A stretch of 64,000 nucleotides of DNA, from NCBI RefSeq assembly GCF_030142045.1, contig NZ_CP126242.1, forward strand, positions 744,001 to 808,000, written 5' to 3'. The notes under the pieces were generated by a model. The model was given only the letters and a program-made list of their open reading frames with translations, did no database searches and was not told the DNA's origin. Source of the stretch: Arthrobacter sp. zg-Y919. GTDB lineage: Bacteria; Actinomycetota; Actinomycetes; Actinomycetales; Micrococcaceae. The position numbers and the translations under genes were made by a program. Shown here in pieces: positions 25,675 through 35,491 of the stretch; the first letter of the stretch is position 1, and every line of letters begins with the position of its first letter.

Positions 25675-27440
25675 TAGTACTTCCTCACCATCGGCTCGTA
25701 GCGCGTGAAAATGACCGGCTTGGTGTCCAGCCGAATGCCGGCGGTGTGCTCGGTATTCTCGGCTTCGTCGACCTTGTAGGCCATCGAATGCTTCATGAAG
25801 TTCTCGTCATCGCGCTCCGGGAAGTCCTCGCGGAAGTGTCCGCCGCGGGATTCGGTGCGGTGCAGGGCGGCAACGCTCATGACCTTTGCCAGTTCCAGGA
25901 GGAAGCCCAGTTCCACGGCCTCGAGGAGGTCGAGGTTGAAGCGCTTGCCCTTATCCTGGACGCTGATCTTCTGGTAGCGCTCCTCGAAGGAAGCGATATC
26001 CGTCAGGACCTTCTGGATGGTCTCCGCGGTCCGGAACACCTGCATGTTCAGGTCCATGGTGTTCTGCAGGTCGCGGCGGATTTCGGAGACACGCTCGGTG
26101 CCTTCGGAATTGCGGACGTGGTCCAGCAGGTTGACCGTGTCCATTTCGGAGTTCTCCGGCAGGTCGACGAAATCGGCCGTCAGGGCGTACTCGGCAGCGT
26201 AGATGCCGGCCCGCTTGCCGAAGACGTTGATGTCCAGCAGGGAGTTGGTGCCCAGCCGGTTGGAACCGTGCACGGACACGCAGGCCACTTCGCCGGCCGC
26301 GTACAGTCCGGGGATCACGGTGTCGTTGTCCTGGAGCACCTCGGCCTTGATGTTGGTGGGGATGCCACCCATCACGTAGTGCGCCGTGGGGAATACCGGT
26401 ACCGGCTCGGTGTAGGGCTCCACGCCAAGGTAGGTACGGGCGAACTCGGTGATGTCCGGAAGCTTCGCATCAATGTGCGCCGGTTCCAGGTGGGTCAGGT
26501 CGAGCAGGACGTAGTCCTTGTTCGGCCCGCAGCCGCGTCCTTCACGCACCTCGTTGGCCATGGAACGGGCCACGATGTCACGGGGTGCCAGGTCCTTGAT
26601 GGTGGGGGCGTAGCGCTCCATGAAGCGTTCGCCCTCGGAGTTGCGGAGGATGGCGCCTTCGCCGCGGGCAGCTTCCGAGAGGAGGATGCCCAGCCCGGCC
26701 AGGCCGGTCGGGTGGAACTGGATGAACTCCATGTCCTCCAGGGGGATGCCCCGGCGGAATGCGATGCCCATGCCGTCGCCGGTCAGGGTGTGTGCGTTGG
26801 ACGTGGTCTTGTAGACCTTGCCGGCGCCGCCGGAAGCGAACACCACGGACTTGGCCTGGAAGATATGCAGCTCACCGGTGGCGAGGTCATAGGAGATAAC
26901 GCCGGCAACCCGCTTCTGGCCGTCGAGGTCGACGACGGTGATGAGGTCCAGGACGTAGTACTCGTTGTAGAACTCCACGTTGTGCTTGACGCAGTTTTGG
27001 TAGAGCGTCTGCAGGATCATGTGGCCGGTGCGGTCGGCGGCGTAGCAGGCACGGCGGACCGGTGCCTTGCCGTGGTCACGGGTGTGGCCACCGAAACGGC
27101 GCTGGTCGATGCGTCCCTCGGGCGTGCGGTTGAACGGCAGCCCCATCTTCTCCAGGTCCAGCACGGCGTCAATGGCTTCCTTGGCCATGACCTCGGCTGC
27201 ATCCTGGTCCACCAGGTAGTCACCGCCCTTGACGGTGTCGAAGGTGTGCCACTCCCAGTTGTCTTCTTCGACGTTGGCCAGTGCTGCGCACATGCCGCCC
27301 TGGGCCGCGCCCGTGTGGGAGCGGGTGGGGTAGAGCTTCGTCAGTACCGCCGTACGCGCGCGCTGACCTGATTCGATGGCGGCACGCATACCGGCGCCGC
27401 CGGCGCCGACAATGACGACGTCGTACTTATGGACCTGCAT
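25674..27440 (-). CDS. sdhA: Succinate dehydrogenase flavoprotein subunit
   Basis: SdhA oxidises succinate to fumarate with covalently bound FAD. The Rossmann motif [13 protein letters not shown] is at about residues 9-21, the FAD-linking histidine in [10 protein letters not shown] near 44, and substrate residues such as [12 protein letters not shown] are present. The chosen ATG (MQVHKYD) gives 588 residues as in other actinobacteria; the frame is open 43 codons further upstream but there it overlaps sdhD. Confidence 0.97.
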   Translation of the reverse strand: MQVHKYDVVIVGAGGAGMRAAIESGQRARTAVLTKLYPTRSHTGAAQGGMCAALANVEEDNWEWHTFDTVKGGDYLVDQDAAEVMAKEAIDAVLDLEKMGLPFNRTPEGRIDQRRFGGHTRDHGKAPVRRACYAADRTGHMILQTLYQNCVKHNVEFYNEYYVLDLITVVDLDGQKRVAGVISYDLATGELHIFQAKSVVFASGGAGKVYKTTSNAHTLTGDGMGIAFRRGIPLEDMEFIQFHPTGLAGLGILLSEAARGEGAILRNSEGERFMERYAPTIKDLAPRDIVARSMANEVREGRGCGPNKDYVLLDLTHLEPAHIDAKLPDITEFARTYLGVEPYTEPVPVFPTAHYVMGGIPTNIKAEVLQDNDTVIPGLYAAGEVACVSVHGSNRLGTNSLLDINVFGKRAGIYAAEYALTADFVDLPENSEMDTVNLLDHVRNSEGTERVSEIRRDLQNTMDLNMQVFRTAETIQKVLTDIASFEERYQKISVQDKGKRFNLDLLEAVELGFLLELAKVMSVAALHRTESRGGHFREDFPERDDENFMKHSMAYKVDEAENTEHTAGIRLDTKPVIFTRYEPMVRKY

Positions 27441-27507
27441 AGCAGATGCTCTTTCTGTTGAAACCACTAGAAATTCCTGGGCGTACCCGTGCTCGTTTCG
27501 GCGGGAG

Positions 27508-27990
27508 CTAGCTGGCTCCGCAGAACTCCTGGAGCGTCTCGGCCGAGGCGCCGGCGAGGCAGGGGTCAAAGGTGAAGATGACCAGGGTGCCGAGCACGAT
27601 GATCACGAAGGTGGCGACGTACAGGACCGTCTTGAGCCACATGCGGGTGGCCTTCTTGTCTGCGTAGTCGTTGATGATGACGCGGACGCCGTTGGTGCCG
27701 TGGAGCATGGCCAGCCAAAGCATGACCAGGTCCCAGACCTGCCAGAGCGGACTCGCCCACTTGCCGGCAACGAACCCGAAGTCGACGGCGTGGATGCCGT
27801 CGCCGAGAACCAGGTTCATAAACAGGTGGGTGAAGATCAGGACCACCAGGATGACGCCCGAGACACGCATGAACAGCCAGGCAAGCATTTCAAAGTTGCC
27901 GCGGCCGGACGCGTTACGGGTGTATCTGGGGGCGATGCGTCCTGACCGGGGTGCTTCGAGGGCATGCGCTTCGTTAGTTGATGTGGTCAT
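27508..27990 (-). CDS. sdhD: Succinate dehydrogenase hydrophobic membrane anchor subunit
   Basis: The 160-residue protein has three transmembrane helices (about residues 36-58, 80-100 and 118-140). The [14 protein letters not shown] segment supplies the second haem or quinone contact, as in actinobacterial SdhD. It begins 5 bases after sdhC. Together the two anchor SdhAB to the membrane and reduce menaquinone. Confidence 0.92.
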   Translation of the reverse strand: MTTSTNEAHALEAPRSGRIAPRYTRNASGRGNFEMLAWLFMRVSGVILVVLIFTHLFMNLVLGDGIHAVDFGFVAGKWASPLWQVWDLVMLWLAMLHGTNGVRVIINDYADKKATRMWLKTVLYVATFVIIVLGTLVIFTFDPCLAGASAETLQEFCGAS

Positions 27991-27995
27991 GGTTA

Positions 27996-28373
27996 TTAAC
28001 CCCCGAAGACGTTGGGCAGGTGGCGGATGGAGAAGCCGATAACCGTTACGGCCCAAAGGGCGACGACGCCCCAGAGCATCTGGCGCTGGTATTTCGGCCC
28101 CTTCTTCCAGAAGTCGATCAGGACTACGCGCAGGCCGTTGAAGGCGTGGAACACGATGGCGGCGACGAGTCCAAGCTCGCCGAGGCCCATAATCGGGTTC
28201 TTGTAGGACTCGATCACCACGTTGTAGGCCTCAGGCGAAACCCGCACCAAAGAGGTATCCAGAACATGGACCAAAAGGAAGAAGAAGATCGCCACGCCGG
28301 TGATACGGTGCACAACCCACGACCATTGGCCCTCGCGGCCACGGTAGAGAGTGCCTGCTGGTAACTTCGACAC
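27996..28373 (-). CDS. sdhC: Succinate dehydrogenase cytochrome b556 subunit
   Basis: The 125-residue protein has three hydrophobic helices and the SdhC signature HRITGVAIFFFLLVHVLDTSL (about residues 22-42), containing the haem-ligand histidine. A GTG start lies about 8 nt after GGAGG. It is the first gene of sdhCDAB, with a strong promoter and a CRP-like site upstream. Confidence 0.94.
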   Translation of the reverse strand: MSKLPAGTLYRGREGQWSWVVHRITGVAIFFFLLVHVLDTSLVRVSPEAYNVVIESYKNPIMGLGELGLVAAIVFHAFNGLRVVLIDFWKKGPKYQRQMLWGVVALWAVTVIGFSIRHLPNVFGG

Positions 28374-28460
28374 TGAATTTTCCTCCCTGCATCGCAGCGG
28401 TGTTAGCGCGTGTTCCACGCAGTGAAGACGCCGGTGCGACAGCGATATAAGCTCTACCAT

Positions 28461-28489
28461 AATCTAGGCTCGAGTGACCGGCGTTTCAA
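28461..28489 (-). promoter_or_regulatory. Promoter of sdhCDAB
   Basis: On the minus strand -35 TTGAAA (28489-28484), exactly 17 bp, then -10 TAGATT (28466-28461). The predicted start near 28454 leaves a leader of about 80 nt. This is one of the best-formed sigma-70-type promoters in the window. Confidence 0.72.
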
Positions 28490-28506
28490 TTTAGGTTGCC
28501 CTATGG

Positions 28507-28522
28507 TGTGACCCTGATTACA
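28507..28522. promoter_or_regulatory. CRP/GlxR-like binding site upstream of sdhC
   Basis: TGTGA-N6-TTACA matches 9 of 10 positions of the TGTGA-N6-TCACA consensus. Its centre is about 60.5 bp upstream of the predicted sdhC start, the usual class I activator spacing. Corynebacterial GlxR is known to act on sdh genes. It also lies about 95 bases before the divergent mannose-1-phosphate gene. Confidence 0.6.
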
Positions 28523-28609
28523 TTTATCCCCGCCTGTCGACCATGTAAGCAGCCATGTAGGTAGTCCGTTTCCTCGCCTTCTCAGGCAGCTGGGCTAATC
28601 TTGGCTGTG

Positions 28610-29749
28610 ATGAGTAACGAAAAGCCGCAAGCCCACCTTCCGTCCGCTGCCCTTGACCGTTTCTACGGCGTCATCCCGGCGGGTGGCGTCGGGACGCGTC
28701 TCTGGCCCCTTTCGCGGGCGGCCGCGCCCAAGTTCCTCCACGACCTCACCGGTTCCGGGTCCACCCTCATCCGGGCCACCTATGAGCGCCTGAGCCCGCT
28801 CAGCGGAGACCGCGTCATGGTGGTGACCGGTGCCGTGCACCGGCAGGCCGTGCGGCAGCAGCTCCCGGAGATCTCCAACAAAAACCTGGTTCTGGAACTT
28901 GAACCCAAGGATTCGGCCGCAGCCATCGGCCTGGCCGCGGCGATCCTCTACAAGCGCGATCCCCAGATCATCATGGGATCGTTTGCGGCAGACCAGGTGA
29001 TTGCTCCGGTGGAGGTTTTCCAGGCGGCCGTCCGGGAGGCAGTACATACTGCGGCGCAGGGCTACATTGTCACCATCGGTATCCAACCGACCCATGCGTC
29101 CACCGGATTCGGCTACATCCGGGCAGGCGAGCAGCTGCAGGTCGCCGGCGCTCCCACCGCCCGCTCCGTGGTCGAGTTCGTGGAGAAGCCCTCGGCGGAT
29201 GTCGCACAGACCTATCTGGACAGCGGCAGCTACAGCTGGAACGCCGGTATGTTCGTTGCGCCGGTGGATCTTATGCTCAAGCACCTCGAAGCCAACGAAC
29301 CGGTGCTCTACTCCGGCCTGATGGAAATAGCGGAGGCCTGGGACACCACCCGGCGCCGGGAAGTGGTCCGCCGGATCTGGCCCACCCTGCCCAAGATCGC
29401 CATTGACTATGCGGTGGCGGAACCGGCAGCGGCGGCTGGGGACGTAGCGATGATCCCGGGAGCCTTCAGCTGGGACGACGTGGGTGACTTTGCCGCGATC
29501 GGCCGCCTGAATCCGGCTGCGGAGAACAGCGAACTGACAGTGATGGGCGAGGGTGCCCGGGTCTACTCCGAGAATGCCTCCGGAATCGTCGTCTCCGACA
29601 CCAAGCGCGTGATCGCACTGATTGGCATCGAGGACGTCGTTATCGTCGACACCCCGGACGCCCTGCTCGTGACCACCAAGGAACACGCGCAGGAAGTCAA
29701 GAAGGCAGTGGAGCATCTGAAAGCCAGCGGCGACACGGACGTCCTCTAG
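28610..29749 (+). CDS. Mannose-1-phosphate guanylyltransferase
   Basis: It makes GDP-mannose from mannose-1-phosphate and GTP for cell-envelope glycans and lipoglycans. The nucleotidyltransferase signature VIPAGGVGTRLWPLSR is at about residues 21-36, FVEKP occurs mid-protein, and NAGMFV is present. About 379 residues is normal for the single-domain form. A TAATCT box ends 8 nt before the ATG and 5 nt before an in-frame GTG, with no Shine-Dalgarno, suggesting a leaderless start at one of them. Confidence 0.9.
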   Translation: MSNEKPQAHLPSAALDRFYGVIPAGGVGTRLWPLSRAAAPKFLHDLTGSGSTLIRATYERLSPLSGDRVMVVTGAVHRQAVRQQLPEISNKNLVLELEPKDSAAAIGLAAAILYKRDPQIIMGSFAADQVIAPVEVFQAAVREAVHTAAQGYIVTIGIQPTHASTGFGYIRAGEQLQVAGAPTARSVVEFVEKPSADVAQTYLDSGSYSWNAGMFVAPVDLMLKHLEANEPVLYSGLMEIAEAWDTTRRREVVRRIWPTLPKIAIDYAVAEPAAAAGDVAMIPGAFSWDDVGDFAAIGRLNPAAENSELTVMGEGARVYSENASGIVVSDTKRVIALIGIEDVVIVDTPDALLVTTKEHAQEVKKAVEHLKASGDTDVL

Positions 29750-29831
29750 CCTCCGCAAGTCCCGTCACGGGGAGTCGTTTCCCAGGCTGCACATTCCCGT
29801 TTTAGTCCTGAAATTGGCTAACCTTGAGGTT

Positions 29832-31037
29832 GTGCAGACTATTCCAGTGAGCAATTCGCCCATCCCCTCAATACGGGGGAGCGTGGCGCCGCTTCTGGGT
29901 GGATTGATTGCGTTCCGGCGCGACCTGCATGCGCACCCAGAACTCTCGCACAAGGAATTCCGTACCACCGACCGCATTGTCGAGGCACTCGAGCACGCGG
30001 GACTGGCGCCCAAGCGGCTGGAGAACACCGGCGTCGTGGTGGACATCGGCGACGGCCCCATCCGTCTCGCCGTGCGTGCGGACATCGACGCCCTTCCTGT
30101 CCTGGAGGAGACCGGCCTTCCGTATTCTTCGGAGCACACCGGCATAGCCCATGCCTGCGGCCACGATATCCACACCACGGTGATGCTGGGCGTAGCCATG
30201 GTGCTCGCAAAGCTCGACGCCGCTGGCGGCCTGGGCGGGCGCGTGCGGGTGATTTTCCAACCGGCTGAAGAAGTAATGCCGGGAGGCGCGCTCTCGGTGA
30301 TCGAACAGGGCGCCCTCGACGGCGTCCCGCGTGTGCTGGCGCTGCACTGCGACCCCCGGGTGGATGTGGGCCAGGTGGGTACACGCATTGGAGCCATCAC
30401 CTCCGCCTCGGACACCATCCGGATAGAACTCAGCGGCCGCGGCGGGCACACGTCCAGGCCGCACCTGACCGAAGACCTGGTGTTCGCACTGGCCGAGATC
30501 GCCGTCAGCGTCCCGGCAGTGCTCTCCCGCCGGATCGACGTGCGCAGCGGCGTCTCGGTGGTCTGGGGACAGATGCATGCGGGGTCGGCTCCGAATGCCA
30601 TTCCTGGGCATGGATTCATGGCCGGCACCATGCGGTGCCTCGACGCCGAAGCCTGGCATGCCGCCGGCGAGCTGCTGGACACAGTGGTCCGGGAAATCGC
30701 CGCGCCGTTTGGCGTTGACGTGCACCTTGAGCACACCCGCGGTGTTCCGCCGGTCATCAATGCCGACGCGGAGATCAGCCTGATCGAAGCGGCAGCCCGC
30801 GCGGAACTGGGGGAAGACGCCGTCGTGCTGGCCCCGCAGTCCATGGGCGGGGAGGACTTTGCCTGGATGACGCAGGCAGTGCCCGGGGCACTGATGCGGC
30901 TGGGAACGCGTTCACCGGGCGGAGAAACCTTCGACCTGCACCGGGGCGACTACAACCCTGACGAACAGGCCATCAGCTGCGGGGTCAGCGTGATGGCGGC
31001 GGCCGCCCTGCGTGCCGCCAAGGGCCTGCGGCACTAG
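29832..31037 (+). CDS. M20 family amidohydrolase (N-acyl amino acid/IAA-conjugate hydrolase type)
   Basis: This metallopeptidase-like amidohydrolase of about 401 residues shows the opening RRDLHAHPELSHKE and metal-binding CGHDIHTTVMLG (about 112-123). The catalytic Glu-Glu is in PAEEVMPGG, and the late MGGEDF metal ligand is intact. Such enzymes release amino acids from N-acyl, IAA or hippurate conjugates. A TAACCT box ends 7 nt before the GTG with no Shine-Dalgarno, indicating a probable leaderless start. Confidence 0.88.
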   Translation: MQTIPVSNSPIPSIRGSVAPLLGGLIAFRRDLHAHPELSHKEFRTTDRIVEALEHAGLAPKRLENTGVVVDIGDGPIRLAVRADIDALPVLEETGLPYSSEHTGIAHACGHDIHTTVMLGVAMVLAKLDAAGGLGGRVRVIFQPAEEVMPGGALSVIEQGALDGVPRVLALHCDPRVDVGQVGTRIGAITSASDTIRIELSGRGGHTSRPHLTEDLVFALAEIAVSVPAVLSRRIDVRSGVSVVWGQMHAGSAPNAIPGHGFMAGTMRCLDAEAWHAAGELLDTVVREIAAPFGVDVHLEHTRGVPPVINADAEISLIEAAARAELGEDAVVLAPQSMGGEDFAWMTQAVPGALMRLGTRSPGGETFDLHRGDYNPDEQAISCGVSVMAAAALRAAKGLRH

Positions 31038-31328
31038 GCGGCGCTGTCCACCACAGGACCGGACCCGCGTAACTTTCCGACATTTGACGCGGGAAAACCA
31101 CCGGCCAGCCAGGCGGGGCAGGACAATATCAGCCGCGCTCCGGTCCAATGCGCTGCTTTGATAACAACATGTAAACAATGTCCGGCTCACCCCGGATTTG
31201 GAATTAGTGTTGCCTCCGACACACTATGGTTATGTTGCTGCGGTCCAACGACGGACGGAGCGCTGCGCCTAACGCTGCACATCACAGGGCACCGTAGGGC
31301 GAATCCCATTTTCTTTTCTGGAGGAACA

Positions 31329-32411
31329 TTGAAGAATTACCCGCGCAGCTTTAAGCGCAACGCAGGCGTTTCCGCCGCTATGCTCGGCGTTTCGGCGCTC
31401 CTGCTTTCCGGCTGCGGCGCGGCCCCCGAAGAAGAGGGCGGCTCTGCTGAAGGCGCCACCGATTTCCTGGGCTGCATGGTTTCCGACTCCGGTGGATTCG
31501 ATGACAACTCGTTCAACGAGTCCACGCACAACGGCATGATGAAGGCGGAAGAGGAGCTCGGCATCGAGGTCAAGACCGCTGAGTCCCAGTCCGAGACCGA
31601 TTTCGCGCCGAACGTGGACAGCATGGTCCAGGCCGGCTGCGACCTGACGGTTACCGTCGGGTTCCTGCTCGCCGACACCACCCGGGACGCGGCCGAGGCC
31701 AACCCGGACAGCCACTTCGTGATCGTTGATGACCAGTCCATCGAGGCTGACAACGTCAAGCCGATCATCTACGACACGGCCCAGGCTGCCTTCCTGGCCG
31801 GCTATGTTGCGGCCGGTACCTCCCAGACCGGAAAGGTTGCCACGTACGGCGGCCTGGACATCCCCACGGTCACCATCTTCATGGAAGGCTTCCAGCAGGG
31901 TGTGGAGTACTTCAACGAGGAGAACGGCGGCGACGTCCAGGTTCTCGGCATGGATTCCTTCACCGGCGGCTTCGACGATGTCTCCGCAGGCAAGACCACC
32001 ACGCAGAACTTCCTCAACGAAGGCGCTGACGTCATCATGCCCGTTGCCGGCCCCGTAGGCGCAGGCACCATCGACGCCGTGCTGGCTGCTAACGCCGCCG
32101 GCAAGGACGCCAAGGTTATCTGGGTTGACTCCGATGGCTACGAGACCGTGACCACGGGCAAGGAAGTTATCCTCACCTCCGTCATGAAGCTGATGGGCGA
32201 AGCCGTTGAGGACGTCGTGAACACCGACGTCGAAGGCGAATTCGACAACAGCCCGTACGTCGGCACCCTGGAGAACGGCGGCGTTGCGCTGGCTCCGTTC
32301 CACGACCAGGAAGCCAACGTTCCCGAGGACGTGAAGAAGGCCGTTGAGGACATCAAGGCCAAGATCATTTCCGGTGACATCAAGGTTGAATCTGCTTCCA
32401 GCCCGAAGTAG
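31329..32411 (+). CDS. BMP family nucleoside-binding lipoprotein
   Basis: This is the extracytoplasmic binding lipoprotein of a nucleoside-type ABC importer. The signal peptide ends in a lipobox (LLLSGCG, Cys near residue 27), followed by a type-1 periplasmic fold with the BMP/PnrA features DSGGFDDNSFNESTHNGM and VIMPVAGPVGAGT. A TTG start follows GGAGG. About 290 bases upstream (31038-31328) hold no gene; I see only TATGGT/TATGTT -10-like boxes near 31225-31236. Downstream come the ATPase, two permeases, cdd and deoA, which fit nucleoside scavenging. Confidence 0.9.
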   Translation: MKNYPRSFKRNAGVSAAMLGVSALLLSGCGAAPEEEGGSAEGATDFLGCMVSDSGGFDDNSFNESTHNGMMKAEEELGIEVKTAESQSETDFAPNVDSMVQAGCDLTVTVGFLLADTTRDAAEANPDSHFVIVDDQSIEADNVKPIIYDTAQAAFLAGYVAAGTSQTGKVATYGGLDIPTVTIFMEGFQQGVEYFNEENGGDVQVLGMDSFTGGFDDVSAGKTTTQNFLNEGADVIMPVAGPVGAGTIDAVLAANAAGKDAKVIWVDSDGYETVTTGKEVILTSVMKLMGEAVEDVVNTDVEGEFDNSPYVGTLENGGVALAPFHDQEANVPEDVKKAVEDIKAKIISGDIKVESASSPK

Positions 32412-32480
32412 CACCTCCACGTAACATCTGTGGCCCGGGAAATAGCCGGGCTACAGTAAGCACCGCATGCACTAAAAGTG

Positions 32481-32531
32481 ACCGCCGTCTTCCCGGCAGC
32501 CTTGAGCAGCCGGGAAGACGGCGGTTGTTTT
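32481..32531 (+). terminator. Terminator after the BMP lipoprotein gene
   Basis: A perfect 17-bp stem (ACCGCCGTCTTCCCGGC and its complement) with an 11-nt loop is followed by TGTTTTG. It separates the highly needed binding protein from the rest of the transporter, a common way to give the lipoprotein more mRNA. Confidence 0.85.
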
Positions 32532-32582
32532 GCGTCGCAATTGTTCTCTGTTTTCTTATCTCGAAAAAGATAGGTTGGGGTT

Positions 32583-34127
32583 TTGAAACTCGAACTCAAG
32601 GGCATCACCAAACGCTTCGGCACCCTGGTGGCCAATGACCACATCGACCTGGTGGTCGAGCCGGGGCAGGTCCACAGCCTGCTCGGCGAAAACGGCGCGG
32701 GCAAATCAACGCTCATGAACGTGCTCTACGGGCTCTACGAACCCACCGAGGGCGAAATCCTGGTGGATGACCAGCCGGTGGCTTTCAACGGTCCGAGCGA
32801 CGCCATGGCTGCGGGCATCGGCATGGTGCACCAGCATTTCATGCTCGTCCCTGTCTTCACAGTTGCCGAAAACGTGGCGCTCGGAAACGAGAAGACCAAG
32901 TTTGCGGGAATGCTGAACCTGGACCAGACCCGGAGCCGCATCCGCGAAATTTCCGACCAGTACGGGTTCGACGTCGATCCCGACGCCGTGGTCGAGGATC
33001 TTCCCGTGGGGGTCCAGCAGCGGGTGGAAATCATTAAGGCACTGATCCGTGACGCTGAAGTCCTCATCCTTGACGAACCCACCGCCGTCCTCACACCCCG
33101 CGAAACCGACGAACTGCTGGGCATCATGCGCCAGCTCACCGAAGACGGAAAATCGGTGGTCTTCATCTCGCACAAACTGCGCGAAGTGAAGGCTGTCTCG
33201 GATGTTATTACCGTGATCCGCCGCGGCAAGGTGGTTGGCTCCGCCGAACCGAGTGCCTCCACCACGGAACTGGCGTCCCTGATGGTCGGCCGGTCGGTCA
33301 GCCTGAACCTTAACAAGGAGCCCGCGAAGCCCGGCGAGGAGACGTTCGTCGTCGAAAACCTCACTGTTGCCTCCGCGTCCGGTCCGGCTGTCCTTGACGG
33401 GGTCAGCTTCGGGATCCGGCGGGGAGAAATCCTGGCCGTCGCCGGCGTCCAGGGCAACGGCCAGACCGAACTGACCGAGGCGATTCTGGGCCTGCAGGAC
33501 CACGTCTCCGGTTCCATCCGCCTCAACGGCGAGGAGCTGGTGGGCCGCAGGACCCGCGACATCATCAACGGCGGCGTGGGCTTTGTGCCCGAAGACCGCA
33601 ACGTGGACGGCCTGGTGGGAACCTTCTCCGTAGCGGAGAACCTGGTACTGAACCGCTACGACCAGGCACCGTTTGCCCGGGGCGTCTCCCTGCTCCCGGC
33701 GGTGATTGAAGCCAATGCGGCGGAAAAGATTGCCGAGTTCGACATCCGTACCCAGTCCGCTGCCACCGCAGCAGGCACGCTGTCCGGTGGCAACCAGCAG
33801 AAGGTTGTGATGGCGCGGGAGCTGTCGCGCCCGCTGCAGCTCTTCATCGCCTCCCAGCCCACCCGCGGCGTGGATGTGGGATCCATCGAATTCCTGCACC
33901 GCCGGATTATCTCGGAGCGCGACGTCGGCACACCGGTAATGATCGTGTCCACCGAACTCGATGAAGTTCTTGAACTGGCGGACCGGATTGCCGTTCTTTA
34001 CGGCGGCCGCCTGATGGGCATTGTGCCCGCAAACACCTCCCGCGACGTGCTGGGCCAGATGATGGCAGGCATGCCCGCGGACGAAGCTATGACGCAGAAT
34101 ACAGATTTCAAGGGAGGGGCCAAGTGA
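32583..34127 (+). CDS. Nucleoside/simple-sugar ABC importer ATP-binding protein (double ATPase)
   Basis: The 514-residue protein has two ABC domains. The first shows Walker [10 protein letters not shown] (residues 37-45) and Walker [11 protein letters not shown]. The second shows LSGGNQQKV with a degenerate Walker A region ([13 protein letters not shown]), and its Walker B region reads [14 protein letters not shown] with SQ in place of DE, as seen in NupA/YufO-type proteins. The start is TTG; TAGGTT ends 6 nt before it and no clear Shine-Dalgarno is present, so it may be leaderless. It couples by 4-base overlap to the permease. Confidence 0.9.
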   Translation: MKLELKGITKRFGTLVANDHIDLVVEPGQVHSLLGENGAGKSTLMNVLYGLYEPTEGEILVDDQPVAFNGPSDAMAAGIGMVHQHFMLVPVFTVAENVALGNEKTKFAGMLNLDQTRSRIREISDQYGFDVDPDAVVEDLPVGVQQRVEIIKALIRDAEVLILDEPTAVLTPRETDELLGIMRQLTEDGKSVVFISHKLREVKAVSDVITVIRRGKVVGSAEPSASTTELASLMVGRSVSLNLNKEPAKPGEETFVVENLTVASASGPAVLDGVSFGIRRGEILAVAGVQGNGQTELTEAILGLQDHVSGSIRLNGEELVGRRTRDIINGGVGFVPEDRNVDGLVGTFSVAENLVLNRYDQAPFARGVSLLPAVIEANAAEKIAEFDIRTQSAATAAGTLSGGNQQKVVMARELSRPLQLFIASQPTRGVDVGSIEFLHRRIISERDVGTPVMIVSTELDEVLELADRIAVLYGGRLMGIVPANTSRDVLGQMMAGMPADEAMTQNTDFKGGAK

Positions 34128-35491
34128 GCCCGGAGGATTCCACCAAGCAAGACCCGCCGGGGGAGCGCAGCATTGCAGCTGCGGAAGCCACCCGGCTCGA
34201 GGCCGCGGCGGAAACCGCCGGCGGTACTGTAGCTCCGCCCGCGGTGCCCGCAGCGCACCAAAGCGGCGCATTGGGCGGTGAACCGCAGCAGCAGTCCACG
34301 GTGCGGCGGATCCTCTCTTCGAACGCCATGGTTTCGATCCTGTCCGTCCTGCTCGCCCTCGTGGTGGGCGGCATCCTCATTGCCGCCACCGACGAGGAAG
34401 TGGGCGAAGCGGCGTCGTACTTCTTCTCCCGGCCCACTGACATGCTGTCCGCTGCCTGGTCCGCCGCAGCCGGCGCCTACATTGCCCTGTTCCAGGGTGC
34501 GTTCTTCAACTTCGAGGCCGAAACAGCGGCACGGTTCTTCTACCCGCTGACCCAGACCCTCACGGTGGCAACGCCGCTGATCCTGGCAGGCCTCGGCGTC
34601 GCCGTCGCTTTCCGGACCGGCCTGTTCAACATCGGTGCGCAGGGGCAGATCATCATCGGTGCTGCCATGGCAGCCTGGGTGGGTTTCGCCGTCCACCTTC
34701 CGGTGGGCCTGCACCTGCTCCTCGTGATTCTCGCGGGCATGCTCGGCGGCGCCATCTGGGCCGGTATCGCCGGCCTCCTGAAGGCAAAAACCGGTGCACA
34801 CGAAGTCATCGTCACGATCATGCTCAACTACGTGGCCATCAACCTGGTGCTCTTCCTGCTCAGCACGCCGGCTTTCCAGCGGCCGGGATCCTCGAACCCG
34901 ATCAGCCCCCAGCTTGACGCCAATGCCATGTTCCCGCCCCTGCTCGGCAGCGGTTTCCGCCTGCACTGGGGCTTTGTCCTGGCCGTGCTTGCCACCGTCT
35001 TCATCTGGTGGCTGATGAACCGCTCCACGATCGGTTTCGAACTCAAGGCCGTGGGCGCCAACCCGTCCGCTGCCCGCAATGCAGGCATCAGCATCACCAA
35101 GGGATACGTCGTCGTGATGCTGATCGCCGGTGCCCTCTCCGGGCTTGCCGGTGTGGCGCAGGTGGCCGGCACCGAAAAGGTGCTGACCTCCGGTGTGGCC
35201 GCCAGCTTCGGCTTCGACGCGATCACCGTCGCCCTGCTGGGCCGGTCGAGCCCGTGGGGCACCTTCGCGGCAGGCCTGCTGTTCGGCGCTTTCCGTGCCG
35301 GCGGCGTGACCATGCAGACCAACACGGGAACCAGCATCGACATTGTCCTGGTGGTGCAGTCGCTGATCGTCCTATTTATCGCAGCCCCGCCCCTGGTGCG
35401 GTCGCTGTTCCGTATTCCGCCGCCCGGAGCGTTGAAGACCTCCGGCAAGCGTCTGTCCAAGAACACTGAAGCCGCCGGAGGCGCAGCATGA
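34124..35491 (+). CDS. Nucleoside ABC importer permease, first subunit (NupB/NupP-like)
   Basis: The 455-residue permease has about ten transmembrane helices and the family motif [19 protein letters not shown] (about residues 160-178), followed by [17 protein letters not shown] in the cytoplasmic loop that docks on the ATPase. The first 60 residues are a hydrophilic Ala/Pro/Glu-rich extension not needed for transport. GTG start overlaps the ATPase stop. Confidence 0.9.
   Translation: MSPEDSTKQDPPGERSIAAAEATRLEAAAETAGGTVAPPAVPAAHQSGALGGEPQQQSTVRRILSSNAMVSILSVLLALVVGGILIAATDEEVGEAASYFFSRPTDMLSAAWSAAAGAYIALFQGAFFNFEAETAARFFYPLTQTLTVATPLILAGLGVAVAFRTGLFNIGAQGQIIIGAAMAAWVGFAVHLPVGLHLLLVILAGMLGGAIWAGIAGLLKAKTGAHEVIVTIMLNYVAINLVLFLLSTPAFQRPGSSNPISPQLDANAMFPPLLGSGFRLHWGFVLAVLATVFIWWLMNRSTIGFELKAVGANPSAARNAGISITKGYVVVMLIAGALSGLAGVAQVAGTEKVLTSGVAASFGFDAITVALLGRSSPWGTFAAGLLFGAFRAGGVTMQTNTGTSIDIVLVVQSLIVLFIAAPPLVRSLFRIPPPGALKTSGKRLSKNTEAAGGAA

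Noticed and set aside
31208..31223. CRP-like site (TGTTG-N6-ACACA) upstream of the BMP lipoprotein gene
   Set aside because: Only about 7 of 10 consensus bases match and no promoter places it at an activator position.
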